The notes: a model not told the origin generated them from the sequence alone. A DNA stretch of 64,000 bases from Streptomyces sp. A 4/2 (GCF_940670765.1 NZ_CALNVW010000034.1:62001-126000), one strand, 5' to 3'; positions 8,074-16,231 are shown, numbered from the stretch's first letter. Program-made: numbers and translations.

Positions 8074-9672
8074 CTATCCCCTGCGCAGCAGCCGGGTCGC
8101 GCCGGTCGCGACCGTCGTGGCCAGGATCCAGCCCAGCACGATCAGCGCGGCGGCGGCCCACTGCCAGCCGCCGCACAGTTTCCAGTAGCCGTCCTGGCCG
8201 AGATTGATCACCGGGATCAGCAGATCCAGCGCGTACAGCGCGGCGTTCCACTGCGGGTGCCCGTCCGCGTTCATCGGCGCGGGGTCGTAGTGCGAGAACG
8301 CCAGGGTGCCCGCCGCCCACAGCACCGCCATCCACAGCGCGGCCCGCCCGGGGCGGTAGCCGTACGCCACCGTCCAGTCCTGGAGGTAGCCCCATATCTT
8401 GGCGGCGAGCGGCAGCGTCTCGCGCCGCCTGCGCTGTTTGGCCAGCAGCACCTCGCGGGCGTCCGCGTCCTCGCCGCTGTTGCGGAGCACCGACGCCAGC
8501 CGTTCGTACGGCTCCGGCGCGTACTCCGGGGTCGCGGCCGACACCCACTCCAGGCGGCTGGCCAGCGGGAAGTGGCCGACCGGGATGAGGTTCTCGTAGG
8601 TGAAGCCGCCCATCGCCAGCCCGCCGGGGCCCGGCCAACTCGCCGACATGTCGACCAGGTTGACGACCTTGGCACCCGAGAGCACCACCCGCCCCCGCTC
8701 CGGGCGGTCCCCGAGGAAACGCAGCTCGGGCGTCTGGATCCGGCGCAGCGAGAGCTCCTGGTCGCTGCGCATCCGGAACTTCGCGCTCCGTAGATCCACG
8801 GCGTCGCCGAACCGCCCGTCGTCGAGCCGTACCCCGCCGACGCACTCGAAGGGCTGGAGCCGGGTGCCGAACTCCGGGGTCGGCCCGATGCCGTACGGGG
8901 GAGTGGTGCTGGTGCCCGCGCCGTCCGGTGCCACCCCGGCCGCCGTCAGATAGAGCGTGCGCTCCACCGACAGCTGGGGAGCGTTCAGCGCCCGCCGCCC
9001 GTCCGGATTGAACAGCCTGCTGCCGTTCAGGCTCAGCGAGACGCCGATCCGGGCCGCCCGCAGACTCACCTCGCCGTACGACTCGATCATCTCGGCCTGC
9101 AGGTCCTGCGCGACGTACAGCCCGTCGGCCGCGATCGAGCGGCCCTTGCGGTCCGGGTGCACCACGATCATGTTGATCAGCAGGTCCGTGCCGATCTGCG
9201 CGTCGGTCAGCCGGATGCCGTGGGCCACCCGGCAGCGCGGCAGATGCAGATCACCCTCGGTGTGCAGCCGGGCCGCCTCCAGCCGGGGAACGGCGCAGCC
9301 GACCATACGGACCGTGGTGACCCGGCACTCGGGCAGCAGCACCTCGTCCTCGAAGCGGCAGTTGGTCAGCTCCACGTACGGCTTGACCGTGCCGCCCGCC
9401 AGATCCAGCGCGCCGGTGATCTGGACACCGCTGAGCTTGAGCGCGGCGACCCGGCCCGCCAGCGCCTGCGGCCCGCTGAGCAGCAGCAGGGCCACGACAC
9501 GCGCGCGGACGGTGCGTTCCGGGCCCCAGGTGCGCTCCGAGAACGGGTTGTCCATGACCGGGTTGCGGGTGCGCAGATCGTAGGTGGACCCGTTCCGGAA
9601 CGCCTGCCACATGCCCAGCTCGGCGCCGGTCAGCCAGTCGGGCGCGTCGTTGTCGTACTGCGCTTCGGTCAC
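8074..9672 (-). CDS. Membrane-anchored beta-helix-like conserved protein, unknown function
   Basis: 532 residues from GTG 9672, preceded by GGGAGGGGG. The first 350 residues carry a loose repeat of about 20 residues with alternating Leu and Arg (AALKLSGVQITGALDL, CRVAHGIRLTDAQIGTDLLI, AEMIESYGEVSLRAARIGVS). This resembles pentapeptide-type or right-handed beta-helix proteins. The C terminus has two membrane segments, AALWMAVLWAAGTLAFSHY and WAAAALIVLGWILATTVATG, so the repeat domain is probably held at the membrane. Related streptomycete proteins are sometimes labelled oxidoreductase, but I see no cofactor motif to support that. It is divergent from hisD. Confidence 0.75.
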   Translation of the reverse strand: MTEAQYDNDAPDWLTGAELGMWQAFRNGSTYDLRTRNPVMDNPFSERTWGPERTVRARVVALLLLSGPQALAGRVAALKLSGVQITGALDLAGGTVKPYVELTNCRFEDEVLLPECRVTTVRMVGCAVPRLEAARLHTEGDLHLPRCRVAHGIRLTDAQIGTDLLINMIVVHPDRKGRSIAADGLYVAQDLQAEMIESYGEVSLRAARIGVSLSLNGSRLFNPDGRRALNAPQLSVERTLYLTAAGVAPDGAGTSTTPPYGIGPTPEFGTRLQPFECVGGVRLDDGRFGDAVDLRSAKFRMRSDQELSLRRIQTPELRFLGDRPERGRVVLSGAKVVNLVDMSASWPGPGGLAMGGFTYENLIPVGHFPLASRLEWVSAATPEYAPEPYERLASVLRNSGEDADAREVLLAKQRRRRETLPLAAKIWGYLQDWTVAYGYRPGRAALWMAVLWAAGTLAFSHYDPAPMNADGHPQWNAALYALDLLIPVINLGQDGYWKLCGGWQWAAAALIVLGWILATTVATGATRLLRRG

Positions 9673-9737
9673 TGCCGCCCCCTCCCGCCCACGAGTGATG
9701 GAGTGAACGCTAATGGTCACCTTCGGGGGGCTGGGTG

Positions 9738-9756
9738 TGTATCAGCCACTGATACA
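9738..9756. promoter_or_regulatory. Perfect palindrome upstream of hisD (candidate operator)
   Basis: TGTATCAG-CCA-CTGATACA: perfect 8-bp arms around a 3-base spacer. Its centre is 50 bases before the hisD start, in the 124-base gap shared with the divergent membrane-anchored gene. It is AT-rich against very GC-rich flanks. The architecture is that of a dimeric repressor or activator site. The cognate regulator is unknown. Confidence 0.6.
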
Positions 9757-9783
9757 GGCGACCGGACGCCCCGGGCGGTCTGA

Positions 9784-9789
9784 GAGAAT
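9784..9789 (+). promoter_or_regulatory. -10 element of a leaderless promoter for the his operon
   Basis: GAGAAT followed by 7 bases and the hisD ATG at 9797. No Shine-Dalgarno site is present. The palindrome at 9738-9756 ends 27 bases upstream of this hexamer, so a bound protein would sit upstream of or overlap the -35 region. Confidence 0.45.
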
Positions 9790-9796
9790 TGGTTGC

Positions 9797-11119
9797 ATGA
9801 TCTCCCGAATCGATCTGCGCGACGGTGCCCTCCCCGAGGGTGGCGCCCTGCGTGACCTGCTGCCCCGTGCCGACTTCGACGTGAGCGCCGCCCTGGAAAA
9901 GGTGCGGCCGATCTGCGAGGACGTGCACCATCGCGGTGACGCGGCGCTGGTCGAGTACGCGGAGCGGTTCGACGGAGTGCGTCTGGCACAGGTACGGGTG
10001 CCCGCCGAAGCGCTGCGGACCGCCCTGGAACAGCTCGACCCGGAGGTACGGGCGGCGCTGGAGGAGTCGGTCCGGCGCGCCAGGCTGGTGCACGCCGCGC
10101 AGCGCCGCAGCGAGCACACCACCCAGGTCGTTCCCGGTGGCAAAGTGACCGAGAAGTGGGTACCGGTCGAGCGTGTCGGGCTGTACGCGCCGGGCGGACG
10201 CTCCGTCTACCCCTCCTCCGTGATCATGAACGTGGTCCCCGCGCAGGAGGCGGGCGTCGAGTCCATCGCGCTCGCGTCCCCGGCCCAGGCCGAGTTCGGC
10301 GGGCTGCCGCACCCCACGATCCTGGCGGCCTGCGCGCTGCTCGGCATCGACGAGGTGTACGCGGCGGGCGGCGCCACGGCCGTCGCGATGTTCGCGTACG
10401 GCACCGAGTCCTGCCCCCCGGTCAACATGGTCACCGGCCCCGGGAACATCTGGGTCGCCGCCGCCAAGCGGTACTTCACCGGCCGGATCGGGATCGACGC
10501 CGAAGCGGGCCCGACCGAGATCGCGGTCCTCGCCGACTCCACCGCCGACCCCGTGCACGTCGCCGCCGACCTGATCAGCCAGGCCGAGCACGACCCGCTG
10601 GCCGCCGCCGTCCTGGTCACCGACTCGGCGGAGCTCGCCGACGCGGTCGAGAAGGAGCTCGCCCCGCAGGTCGCCGCGTCCAAGCACATCGAGGACCGGA
10701 TCGTCCCCGCCCTGGAGGGCAGGCAGTCCGCGATCGTCCTGGTCGACTCGGTCGACGACGGCCTGCGGGTCGTCGACGCGTACGGCGCCGAACACCTGGA
10801 GATCCAGACCGCCGACGCCGCCGCGGTGGCCGCCCGGGTCCGCAACGCCGGAGCGGTCTTCGTCGGCCCGTGGGCCCCGGTCTCGCTCGGCGACTACTGC
10901 GCCGGGTCCAACCACGTGCTGCCCACCGGCGGCTGCGCCTGCCACTCCTCGGGCCTCTCCGTCCAGTCGTTCCTGCGCGGCATCCACATCGTCGACTACA
11001 CCCGCGACGCACTCGCCGAGGTCACCCACCACGTGGTGACGCTCGCCGAGGCCGAGGACCTGCCCGCGCACGGCGCGGCGCTCAAGGCCCGGTTCGGATG
11101 GCAGGTGCCGACCGCATGA
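9797..11119 (+). CDS. hisD: Histidinol dehydrogenase HisD
   Basis: 440 residues, normal length. HisD is a Zn-dependent, NAD-dependent enzyme that oxidises L-histidinol in two steps to L-histidine, the last reactions of the pathway. The core motif is seen in SVIMNVVPAQEAGV, ATAVAMFAYGT and GPGNIWVAAAKRY. The catalytic/metal-ligand region EAGPTEIAVLAD, ADLISQAEHDPLA and the C-terminal YCAGSNHVLPTGG are also present. It is the first gene of the his operon, and its stop overlaps the hisC ATG (ATGA). The start ATG lacks a ribosome site and probably belongs to a leaderless message. Confidence 0.97.
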   Translation: MISRIDLRDGALPEGGALRDLLPRADFDVSAALEKVRPICEDVHHRGDAALVEYAERFDGVRLAQVRVPAEALRTALEQLDPEVRAALEESVRRARLVHAAQRRSEHTTQVVPGGKVTEKWVPVERVGLYAPGGRSVYPSSVIMNVVPAQEAGVESIALASPAQAEFGGLPHPTILAACALLGIDEVYAAGGATAVAMFAYGTESCPPVNMVTGPGNIWVAAAKRYFTGRIGIDAEAGPTEIAVLADSTADPVHVAADLISQAEHDPLAAAVLVTDSAELADAVEKELAPQVAASKHIEDRIVPALEGRQSAIVLVDSVDDGLRVVDAYGAEHLEIQTADAAAVAARVRNAGAVFVGPWAPVSLGDYCAGSNHVLPTGGCACHSSGLSVQSFLRGIHIVDYTRDALAEVTHHVVTLAEAEDLPAHGAALKARFGWQVPTA

Positions 11120-12222
11120 CCCGCATCGACGACCTGCCCGTACGCGACGAACTGCGCGGCCAGTCGCCTTACGGGGCGCCCCAGTTGGACGTCCCGGTAC
11201 GGCTGAACACCAACGAGAACCCGTACCCGCTGCCCGAGGCGCTGGTCGACCGGATCGCCGAACGCGTCCGGGAGGCGGCCCGCACCCTCAACCGCTACCC
11301 GGACCGGGAAGCGGTCGAGCTGCGCACCGAGCTGGCCAAGTACCTCAGCCGCACCGCCGGACACGAGGTCACCGCCGCCCACGTCTGGGCGGCGAACGGC
11401 TCCAACGAGGTCATCCAGCAGCTGCTCCAGACCTTCGGCGGACCGGGGCGCACGGCGATCGGCTTCGAGCCCTCGTACTCGATGCACGCGCTCATCGCGC
11501 GCGGCACCGGCACCGGCTGGATCTCCGGCCCGCGCCACGAGGACTTCACCATCGACGTCGCGGCGGCGACCCGCTCCATCGCCGAGAACCGGCCGGACGT
11601 CGTCTTCATCACCTCGCCGAACAACCCCACCGGCACCGCGGTCGACGCCGGTACGGTCCTCGCGCTGTACGAGGCCGCGCAGGCGGCGGGCCCCTCGATG
11701 GTCGTGGTGGACGAGGCGTACGGCGAATTCAGCCACGCTCCCTCGCTGCTCCCGCTGATCGAGGGCCGCCCGAACCTGGTGCTCTCCCGCACCATGTCCA
11801 AGGCGTTCGGCGCCGCCGGGCTGCGGCTCGGCTACCTCGCCGCGGACCCCGCGGTCGTCGACGCCGTCCAGCTGGTGCGGCTGCCGTACCACCTCTCGTC
11901 CGTCACCCAGGCCACCGCGCTCGCCGCCCTGGAGCACACCGATACGCTGCTCCAGTACGTCGAGCAGCTGAAGGCGGAGCGCGACCGGATCGTCGTCGAG
12001 CTGCGCGCGGCCGGATACGAAGTCACCGCGTCCGACGCGAACTTCATCCAGTTCGGCCGGTTCGACGACGCCCGTGCCGCCTGGCGGACCATCCTCGACC
12101 ACGGGGTCCTCATCAGGGACAACGGGGTTCCCGGGTGGCTGCGGGTCTCCGTGGGCACCCCGGCCGAGAACGACGCGTTCCTCGAAGCGGCACGCGCACT
12201 GCACAAGGAGATCACCGCATGA
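11116..12222 (+). CDS. hisC: Histidinol-phosphate aminotransferase HisC
   Basis: 368 residues. This PLP enzyme (fold type I) transfers an amino group from glutamate to imidazole acetol phosphate. Visible features are RLNTNENPYPLP near the N terminus, the substrate-site Tyr in RYPDREAVELR, SPNNPTGT at 167-174, VVVDEAYGEF with the PLP-contacting Asp and Tyr, and the Schiff-base Lys229 in TMSKAFGAAGLRLGY. Start ATG 11116 overlaps the hisD stop, and the stop overlaps the hisB start, so hisD, hisC and hisB are translationally coupled. Confidence 0.96.
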   Translation: MTRIDDLPVRDELRGQSPYGAPQLDVPVRLNTNENPYPLPEALVDRIAERVREAARTLNRYPDREAVELRTELAKYLSRTAGHEVTAAHVWAANGSNEVIQQLLQTFGGPGRTAIGFEPSYSMHALIARGTGTGWISGPRHEDFTIDVAAATRSIAENRPDVVFITSPNNPTGTAVDAGTVLALYEAAQAAGPSMVVVDEAYGEFSHAPSLLPLIEGRPNLVLSRTMSKAFGAAGLRLGYLAADPAVVDAVQLVRLPYHLSSVTQATALAALEHTDTLLQYVEQLKAERDRIVVELRAAGYEVTASDANFIQFGRFDDARAAWRTILDHGVLIRDNGVPGWLRVSVGTPAENDAFLEAARALHKEITA

Positions 12223-12821
12223 CCCGCGTGGGCCGCATCGGACGGGTGGAACGCACCACCAAGGAGACCTCGGTCGTCGTCGAGATCAATCTCGACGGCA
12301 CCGGCAAGGTCGATGTGTCGACAGGCGTCGGCTTCTACGACCACATGCTCGACCAGCTCGGCCGCCACGGCCTCTTCGACCTCACGGTCAAGACCGACGG
12401 CGACCTGCACATCGATTCCCACCACACCATCGAGGACACCGCCCTCGCGATCGGCGCCGCCTTCAAGCAGGCGCTCGGCGACAAGGTCGGGATCTACCGC
12501 TTCGGCAACTGCACGGTGCCGCTGGACGAGTCGCTCGCCCAGGTCACCGTGGACCTCTCGGGCCGCCCGTACCTGGTGCACACCGAGCCGGAGAACATGG
12601 CTCCGATGATCGGCGCGTACGACACGACGATGACCCGGCACATCCTGGAGTCCTTCGTCGCCCAGGCACAGATCGCACTGCACGTCCACGTACCGTACGG
12701 GCGCAACGCCCACCACATCGTGGAGTGCCAGTTCAAGGCCCTGGCGCGGGCGCTGCGTTACGCGTCCGAGCACGACCCGCGAGCAGCGGGCATCCTTCCT
12801 TCTACCAAGGGCGCGCTGTAA
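12219..12821 (+). CDS. hisB: Imidazoleglycerol-phosphate dehydratase HisB
   Basis: 200 residues: the dehydratase alone, without the phosphatase domain fused in E. coli, as is usual in actinobacteria. It converts imidazole glycerol phosphate to imidazole acetol phosphate using two Mn ions. The metal-binding His clusters are plain: GVGFYDHMLDQLGRHG, DLHIDSHHTIEDTAL and GRNAHHIVECQFKAL near the end. ATG 12219 overlaps the hisC stop. Histidinol-phosphate phosphatase must be encoded elsewhere. Confidence 0.96.
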   Translation: MTRVGRIGRVERTTKETSVVVEINLDGTGKVDVSTGVGFYDHMLDQLGRHGLFDLTVKTDGDLHIDSHHTIEDTALAIGAAFKQALGDKVGIYRFGNCTVPLDESLAQVTVDLSGRPYLVHTEPENMAPMIGAYDTTMTRHILESFVAQAQIALHVHVPYGRNAHHIVECQFKALARALRYASEHDPRAAGILPSTKGAL

Positions 12822-12823
12822 GC

Positions 12824-12994
12824 ATGACTGGCCTCAACACCATTCTCATCGTCGTCGGCCTCTTCCTCGCCGGCGGCGTCTACTCCTTCGCCAAGCAGAA
12901 GATGCCCGCGGGCCTCATCGTGCTGCTCTCCATCGGCGCCGTGATGTGCCTGGCCGCGGGTGTGATGCGCATCCAGGGAATCTGGACGACATGA
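12824..12994 (+). CDS. Small two-helix membrane protein inside the his operon
   Basis: 56 residues. Two hydrophobic segments, TILIVVGLFLAGGVYSF and LIVLLSIGAVMCLAAGVM, are separated by a short basic turn (AKQKMPAG). It begins 2 bases after the hisB stop and its own stop overlaps the hisH start, so it is fully embedded in the operon. I do not recognise a function. The position suggests a role tied to histidine synthesis, or simply coupling. It is well below the usual size cut-off for gene callers, but the coupling and hydrophobicity make it a convincing gene. Confidence 0.82.
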   Translation: MTGLNTILIVVGLFLAGGVYSFAKQKMPAGLIVLLSIGAVMCLAAGVMRIQGIWTT

Positions 12995-13632
12995 GCACAC
13001 CGAAGAAGGTCGTCGTACTCGACTACGGCTTCGGCAATGTCCGCTCCGCGGAGCGGGCGCTCGCGCATGTCGGCGCGGACGTCGAGATCACCCGTGACTT
13101 CGACCGGGCGATGAACGCCGAGGGGCTGCTGGTCCCCGGCGTCGGCGCGTTCGCCGCCTGCATGAAGGGCCTCAAGGAGGCCCGCGGCGACTGGATCGTG
13201 GGCCGCAGGCTCTCCGGTGGCCGCCCCGTCATGGGCATCTGCGTCGGGATGCAGATCCTCTTCGAGCGCGGCATCGAGCACGGCGTGGAGACCGAGGGGC
13301 TCGACGAGTGGCCCGGCACGGTCGGCCCGCTCAAGGCCGACGTCGTACCGCACATGGGGTGGAACACCGTCGAGTCCCCTGCCGACTCGCAGCTCTTCGC
13401 CGGGCTCGACGCCGAGGCGCGTTTCTACTTCGTGCACTCCTACGCGGCGCACGACTGGTCCCTCGAAGTCACCAACGCCCGGATCCGCTCGCCCCGCGTC
13501 ACCTGGGCCACCCACGGGGAGCGCTTCGTGGCGGCGGTCGAGAACGGCGCGCTGTGGGCCACCCAGTTCCACCCCGAGAAGTCCGGCGACGCCGGCGCCC
13601 AGCTGCTGACCAACTGGATCGGAACCCTGTGA
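12991..13632 (+). CDS. hisH: Imidazole glycerol phosphate synthase, glutaminase subunit HisH
   Basis: 213 residues. This class I glutamine amidotransferase supplies ammonia through a tunnel to HisF. The nucleophile is Cys84 in MGICVGMQIL, the oxyanion strand is LLVPGVGAFAACM, and the catalytic His-Glu pair lies in TQFHPEKSG near residue 195. ATG 12991 overlaps the stop of the small membrane-protein gene, and the stop shares a base with the priA start (TGATG). HisF, its partner, lies two genes downstream. Confidence 0.96.
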   Translation: MSTPKKVVVLDYGFGNVRSAERALAHVGADVEITRDFDRAMNAEGLLVPGVGAFAACMKGLKEARGDWIVGRRLSGGRPVMGICVGMQILFERGIEHGVETEGLDEWPGTVGPLKADVVPHMGWNTVESPADSQLFAGLDAEARFYFVHSYAAHDWSLEVTNARIRSPRVTWATHGERFVAAVENGALWATQFHPEKSGDAGAQLLTNWIGTL

Positions 13633-14369
13633 TGTCCGCCTTGCAGAAGAAGCTCGAACTCCTCCCGGCCGTCGATGTCCGTGACGGCCAGGCGGTCCGC
13701 CTCGTCCACGGCGAGTCGGGCTCCGAGACCTCCTACGGCTCGCCCCTCGAAGCCGCGCTCGCCTGGCAGCGCGCGGGCGCCGAGTGGCTGCACCTGGTGG
13801 ACCTCGACGCCGCCTTCGGCACCGGCGACAACCGGAAGCTGATCGCCGAGGTGTCGGCGGCCATGGACATCAAGGTCGAGCTGTCGGGCGGCATCCGCGA
13901 CGACGCCTCGCTGGCCGCCGCGCTCGCCACCGGCTGCACCCGGGTCAACCTGGGCACCGCCGCGCTGGAGACCCCCGAGTGGGTCGCGAAGATCATCGCC
14001 GAGCACGGCGACAAGATCGCGGTCGGCCTCGACGTACGCGGCACGACCCTGCGCGGACGCGGCTGGACCCGGGACGGCGGAGACCTCTACGAGACCCTCG
14101 CCCGACTCGACTCCGAGGGCTGCGCCCGCTACGTCGTCACCGACATCGCCAAGGACGGCACACTCCAGGGCCCCAACCTGGAGCTCCTGAAGAACGTCTG
14201 CGCCGCCACCGACAAGCCTGTCGTCGCCTCCGGCGGCGTCTCCTCGCTCGACGACCTGAGGGCCATCTCCGCGCTCGTCCCCACCGGCGTGGAGGGCGCG
14301 ATCGTCGGCAAGGCGCTGTACGCCAAGGCGTTCACCCTGGAAGAGGCCATCGAAGCGGTGTCGTCATGA
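13632..14369 (+). CDS. priA: Bifunctional HisA/TrpF isomerase PriA
   Basis: 245 residues, a TIM barrel. In actinobacteria this enzyme isomerises both ProFAR (histidine pathway) and phosphoribosyl anthranilate (tryptophan pathway). No separate trpF is seen near the trp genes here. The two catalytic Asp residues are Asp15 in LLPAVDVRDGQAVRL and Asp134 in AVGLDVRGTTLRGRGW. The phosphate loops are VELSGGIRDD and VVASGGVSSLDD. The TTLRGRGWT stretch is the characteristic PriA form. Its stop overlaps the next ATG. It links the his operon here to the trp genes in the same window. Confidence 0.95.
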   Translation: MSALQKKLELLPAVDVRDGQAVRLVHGESGSETSYGSPLEAALAWQRAGAEWLHLVDLDAAFGTGDNRKLIAEVSAAMDIKVELSGGIRDDASLAAALATGCTRVNLGTAALETPEWVAKIIAEHGDKIAVGLDVRGTTLRGRGWTRDGGDLYETLARLDSEGCARYVVTDIAKDGTLQGPNLELLKNVCAATDKPVVASGGVSSLDDLRAISALVPTGVEGAIVGKALYAKAFTLEEAIEAVSS

Positions 14370-14761
14370 CGGAGGTCCGCAGGATCGCGTCGGGTGGCCC
14401 CTGGGAGGATTCCATCGGCTACTCCCGCGCGGTGGAACTCCCCAACGGCCTGGTCCTGGTCGCCGGCTGCACCGCCATGGCCAACGGCCGGATCGCGGAG
14501 GGCGGCCCCTACGAACAGGCCGTCGCCGCGTTCGGCACGGCCTTCGACGCGCTCAAGGAACTCGGCCTCGGCGTCGCGGACGTGGTCCGTACCCGGATGT
14601 ACGTCACCCACGCCCGGGACGTCCAGGACGTCGGCCGCGCCCACAAGGAACTGTTCGACGAGGTGCGCCCGGCCGCGACGATGGTCATCGTCGCCGGCCT
14701 CATCGACCCCAGCCTGGTCGTCGAGGTCGAGGTCGAGGCGTACCGGGGAGGAGCGGCATGA
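14366..14761 (+). CDS. RidA-family protein (Rid/YER057c/UK114) inside the his operon
   Basis: 131 residues. Rid family fold: LVLVAGCTAMANG, YEQAVAAFGTAFDALKELGL, VADVVRTRMYVTHARD and the final PAATMVIVAGLIDPSLVVEVE, where canonical RidA has the active-site Arg. Canonical RidA hydrolyses reactive enamine/imine intermediates from PLP enzymes. In this copy RPAATMVIVAGL holds an Arg just before PAAT, but the standard VEIE ending reads VEVEVEAY. It overlaps priA and hisF on both sides (ATGA), so it is made with the histidine enzymes. Actual substrate unknown. Confidence 0.85.
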   Translation: MTEVRRIASGGPWEDSIGYSRAVELPNGLVLVAGCTAMANGRIAEGGPYEQAVAAFGTAFDALKELGLGVADVVRTRMYVTHARDVQDVGRAHKELFDEVRPAATMVIVAGLIDPSLVVEVEVEAYRGGAA

Positions 14762-15513
14762 CACTCGCCGTACGGGTCATCCCCTGCCTGGACGTGGACA
14801 ACGGCCGCGTCGTCAAGGGCGTCAACTTCCAGAACCTGCGCGACGCGGGCGACCCCGTCGAGATGGCCAAGCTGTACGACGCCGAGGGCGCCGACGAGCT
14901 GACCTTCCTGGACATCACCGCGTCGTCCGGCAACCGCGAGACCACGTACGACGTGGTGCGCCGCACCGCCGAGCAGGTCTTCATCCCGCTCACCGTCGGT
15001 GGCGGGGTGCGGACCGCGGAGGACGTCGACAAGCTGCTGCGCGCGGGCGCGGACAAGGTCGGGGTGAACACCGCGGCCATCGCCCGCCCCGAACTCATCC
15101 GCGAGATCGCCGAACGCTTCGGCCGCCAGGTGCTGGTCCTGTCGGTCGACGCCCGCCGCGGCGCCGACGGATCCTTCGAGGTCACCACGCACGGCGGTCG
15201 CCGGGGCACCGGCATCGACGCCGTCGAATGGGCGCACCGGGCCGCCGAGCTGGGCGCGGGCGAGATCCTGCTCAACTCGATGGACGCCGACGGCACCAAG
15301 GACGGCTACGACACCGAGATGATCACTGCCGTACGCAAGCACGTGACCGTCCCGGTCATCGCGAGCGGCGGCGCGGGCACCCTGGACCACTTCCCGCCCG
15401 CGATCGCCGCCGGCGCCGACGCGGTGCTCGCCGCGTCCGTCTTCCACTTCGGTGACCTGCGGATCTCGCAGGTCAAGGACGCACTGCGGGAAGCCGGTCA
15501 CCCGGTGCGGTAG
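14758..15513 (+). CDS. hisF: Imidazole glycerol phosphate synthase, cyclase subunit HisF
   Basis: 251 residues. TIM barrel that joins HisH-derived ammonia to PRFAR, giving imidazole glycerol phosphate and AICAR. Catalytic acid/base Asp12 lies in VIPCLDVDNGRVVKG and Asp131 in LVLSVDARRG. The ammonia-tunnel gate and phosphate loops are visible in LTVGGGVRTAEDV and VIASGGAGTLDHF. It is the last gene of the overlapped his operon and is followed 19 bases later by a strong hairpin terminator. Confidence 0.97.
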   Translation: MTLAVRVIPCLDVDNGRVVKGVNFQNLRDAGDPVEMAKLYDAEGADELTFLDITASSGNRETTYDVVRRTAEQVFIPLTVGGGVRTAEDVDKLLRAGADKVGVNTAAIARPELIREIAERFGRQVLVLSVDARRGADGSFEVTTHGGRRGTGIDAVEWAHRAAELGAGEILLNSMDADGTKDGYDTEMITAVRKHVTVPVIASGGAGTLDHFPPAIAAGADAVLAASVFHFGDLRISQVKDALREAGHPVR

Positions 15514-15532
15514 AGCTGCCGCTGTCGCGGAG

Positions 15533-15566
15533 AAACCCCCTGGTCCCTCGGGCCAGGGGGTTTTCG
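15533..15566 (+). terminator. Terminator of the his operon
   Basis: 11-bp stem AAACCCCCTGG / CCAGGGGGTTT with a 9-base loop, followed by further T residues. This is the most classical Rho-independent terminator in the window. Confidence 0.85.
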
Positions 15567-15577
15567 TTCGGAGAATC

Positions 15578-15612
15578 CGCAACAGAAGTTGCGCAACATT
15601 TATTGCACAACT
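15578..15612. promoter_or_regulatory. Operator-like inverted repeats upstream of the ArsR-type gene
   Basis: Three half-sites in a row. CGCAAC-AGAA-GTTGCG is a perfect 6-bp inverted repeat (15578-15593). AGTTGCGCAA-N6-TTGCACAACT (15587-15612) is a 10-bp inverted repeat with one mismatch. The repeats lie 26-60 bases before the regulator start. Position and the TTGC/GCAA symmetry fit autoregulation by the encoded winged-helix protein. Confidence 0.55.
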
Positions 15613-15637
15613 TTTCTTTCCCACCTACCGTGAGGGC

Positions 15638-16231
15638 ATGGCCGACACACCGCAGGAACCGCGCAGGATCACCGACCTCGACACCCTCAAGGCCTTCGGG
15701 CATCCGCTGCGCATGCGGCTCTACCGCGCGCTCTACATCGCCCGTACCGCCACCGCCTCCCAGCTCGCCGACCAGGTCGACGAGGCCGTCTCGCTGGTCA
15801 GCTACCACCTGCGCAAGCTCGCCGACCACGGGCTGATCGAGCCCGCCGAGACGCAGAGCGGCGACGCCAGGGAGCGGTGGTGGCAGGTCGCCTCGCAGTC
15901 CCTGACCTACCGGGACGAGGACTTCAGCGACGCCCCGGAGCGGGCCGCCACGCATGCGGCCGTCAGCCGGCTCTCCTTCGACCAGCACAGCGAGATGTAC
16001 CGGGGCTACCTCGACGCCCAGTCCGTCTGGCCCGCCGAGTGGCGCAGCGCCGCCTTCAGCAGCGAGTACCTGCCCCGGTTCACCGCCGGTGAACTCGCCG
16101 CGCTCAGCCGGGAGATGGACGAGCTGATCCAGAAGCACAGCGACAGCGCCCGCGCGGCCGAGCGGGCCGGTGAGACGGACGGGCGCGAGAACGTCGCCCT
16201 CCACCTGTACGGCTTCCCGTTCCGCAACTGA
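15638..16231 (+). CDS. ArsR-family winged-helix transcriptional regulator
   Basis: 197 residues. The helix-turn-helix is near the N terminus: DTLKAFGHPLRMRLYRAL, then TATASQLADQVDEAVSLVSYHLRKLADHGLIEPAE, the standard ArsR/HTH_20 arrangement. No metal-binding Cys pair is present, so it probably senses a small molecule. The C-terminal half is a helical effector or dimer region (QHSEMYRGYLDAQSVWPAEW). Start ATG 15638 follows GAGGG. It precedes an MFS exporter on the same strand, a common regulator-exporter pair, and has operator-like repeats in front of it. Confidence 0.86.
   Translation: MADTPQEPRRITDLDTLKAFGHPLRMRLYRALYIARTATASQLADQVDEAVSLVSYHLRKLADHGLIEPAETQSGDARERWWQVASQSLTYRDEDFSDAPERAATHAAVSRLSFDQHSEMYRGYLDAQSVWPAEWRSAAFSSEYLPRFTAGELAALSREMDELIQKHSDSARAAERAGETDGRENVALHLYGFPFRN

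Noticed and set aside
9710..11071. 453-residue open frame on the minus strand opposite hisD
   Set aside because: Shadow of hisD; it would also run through the hisD promoter and palindrome.
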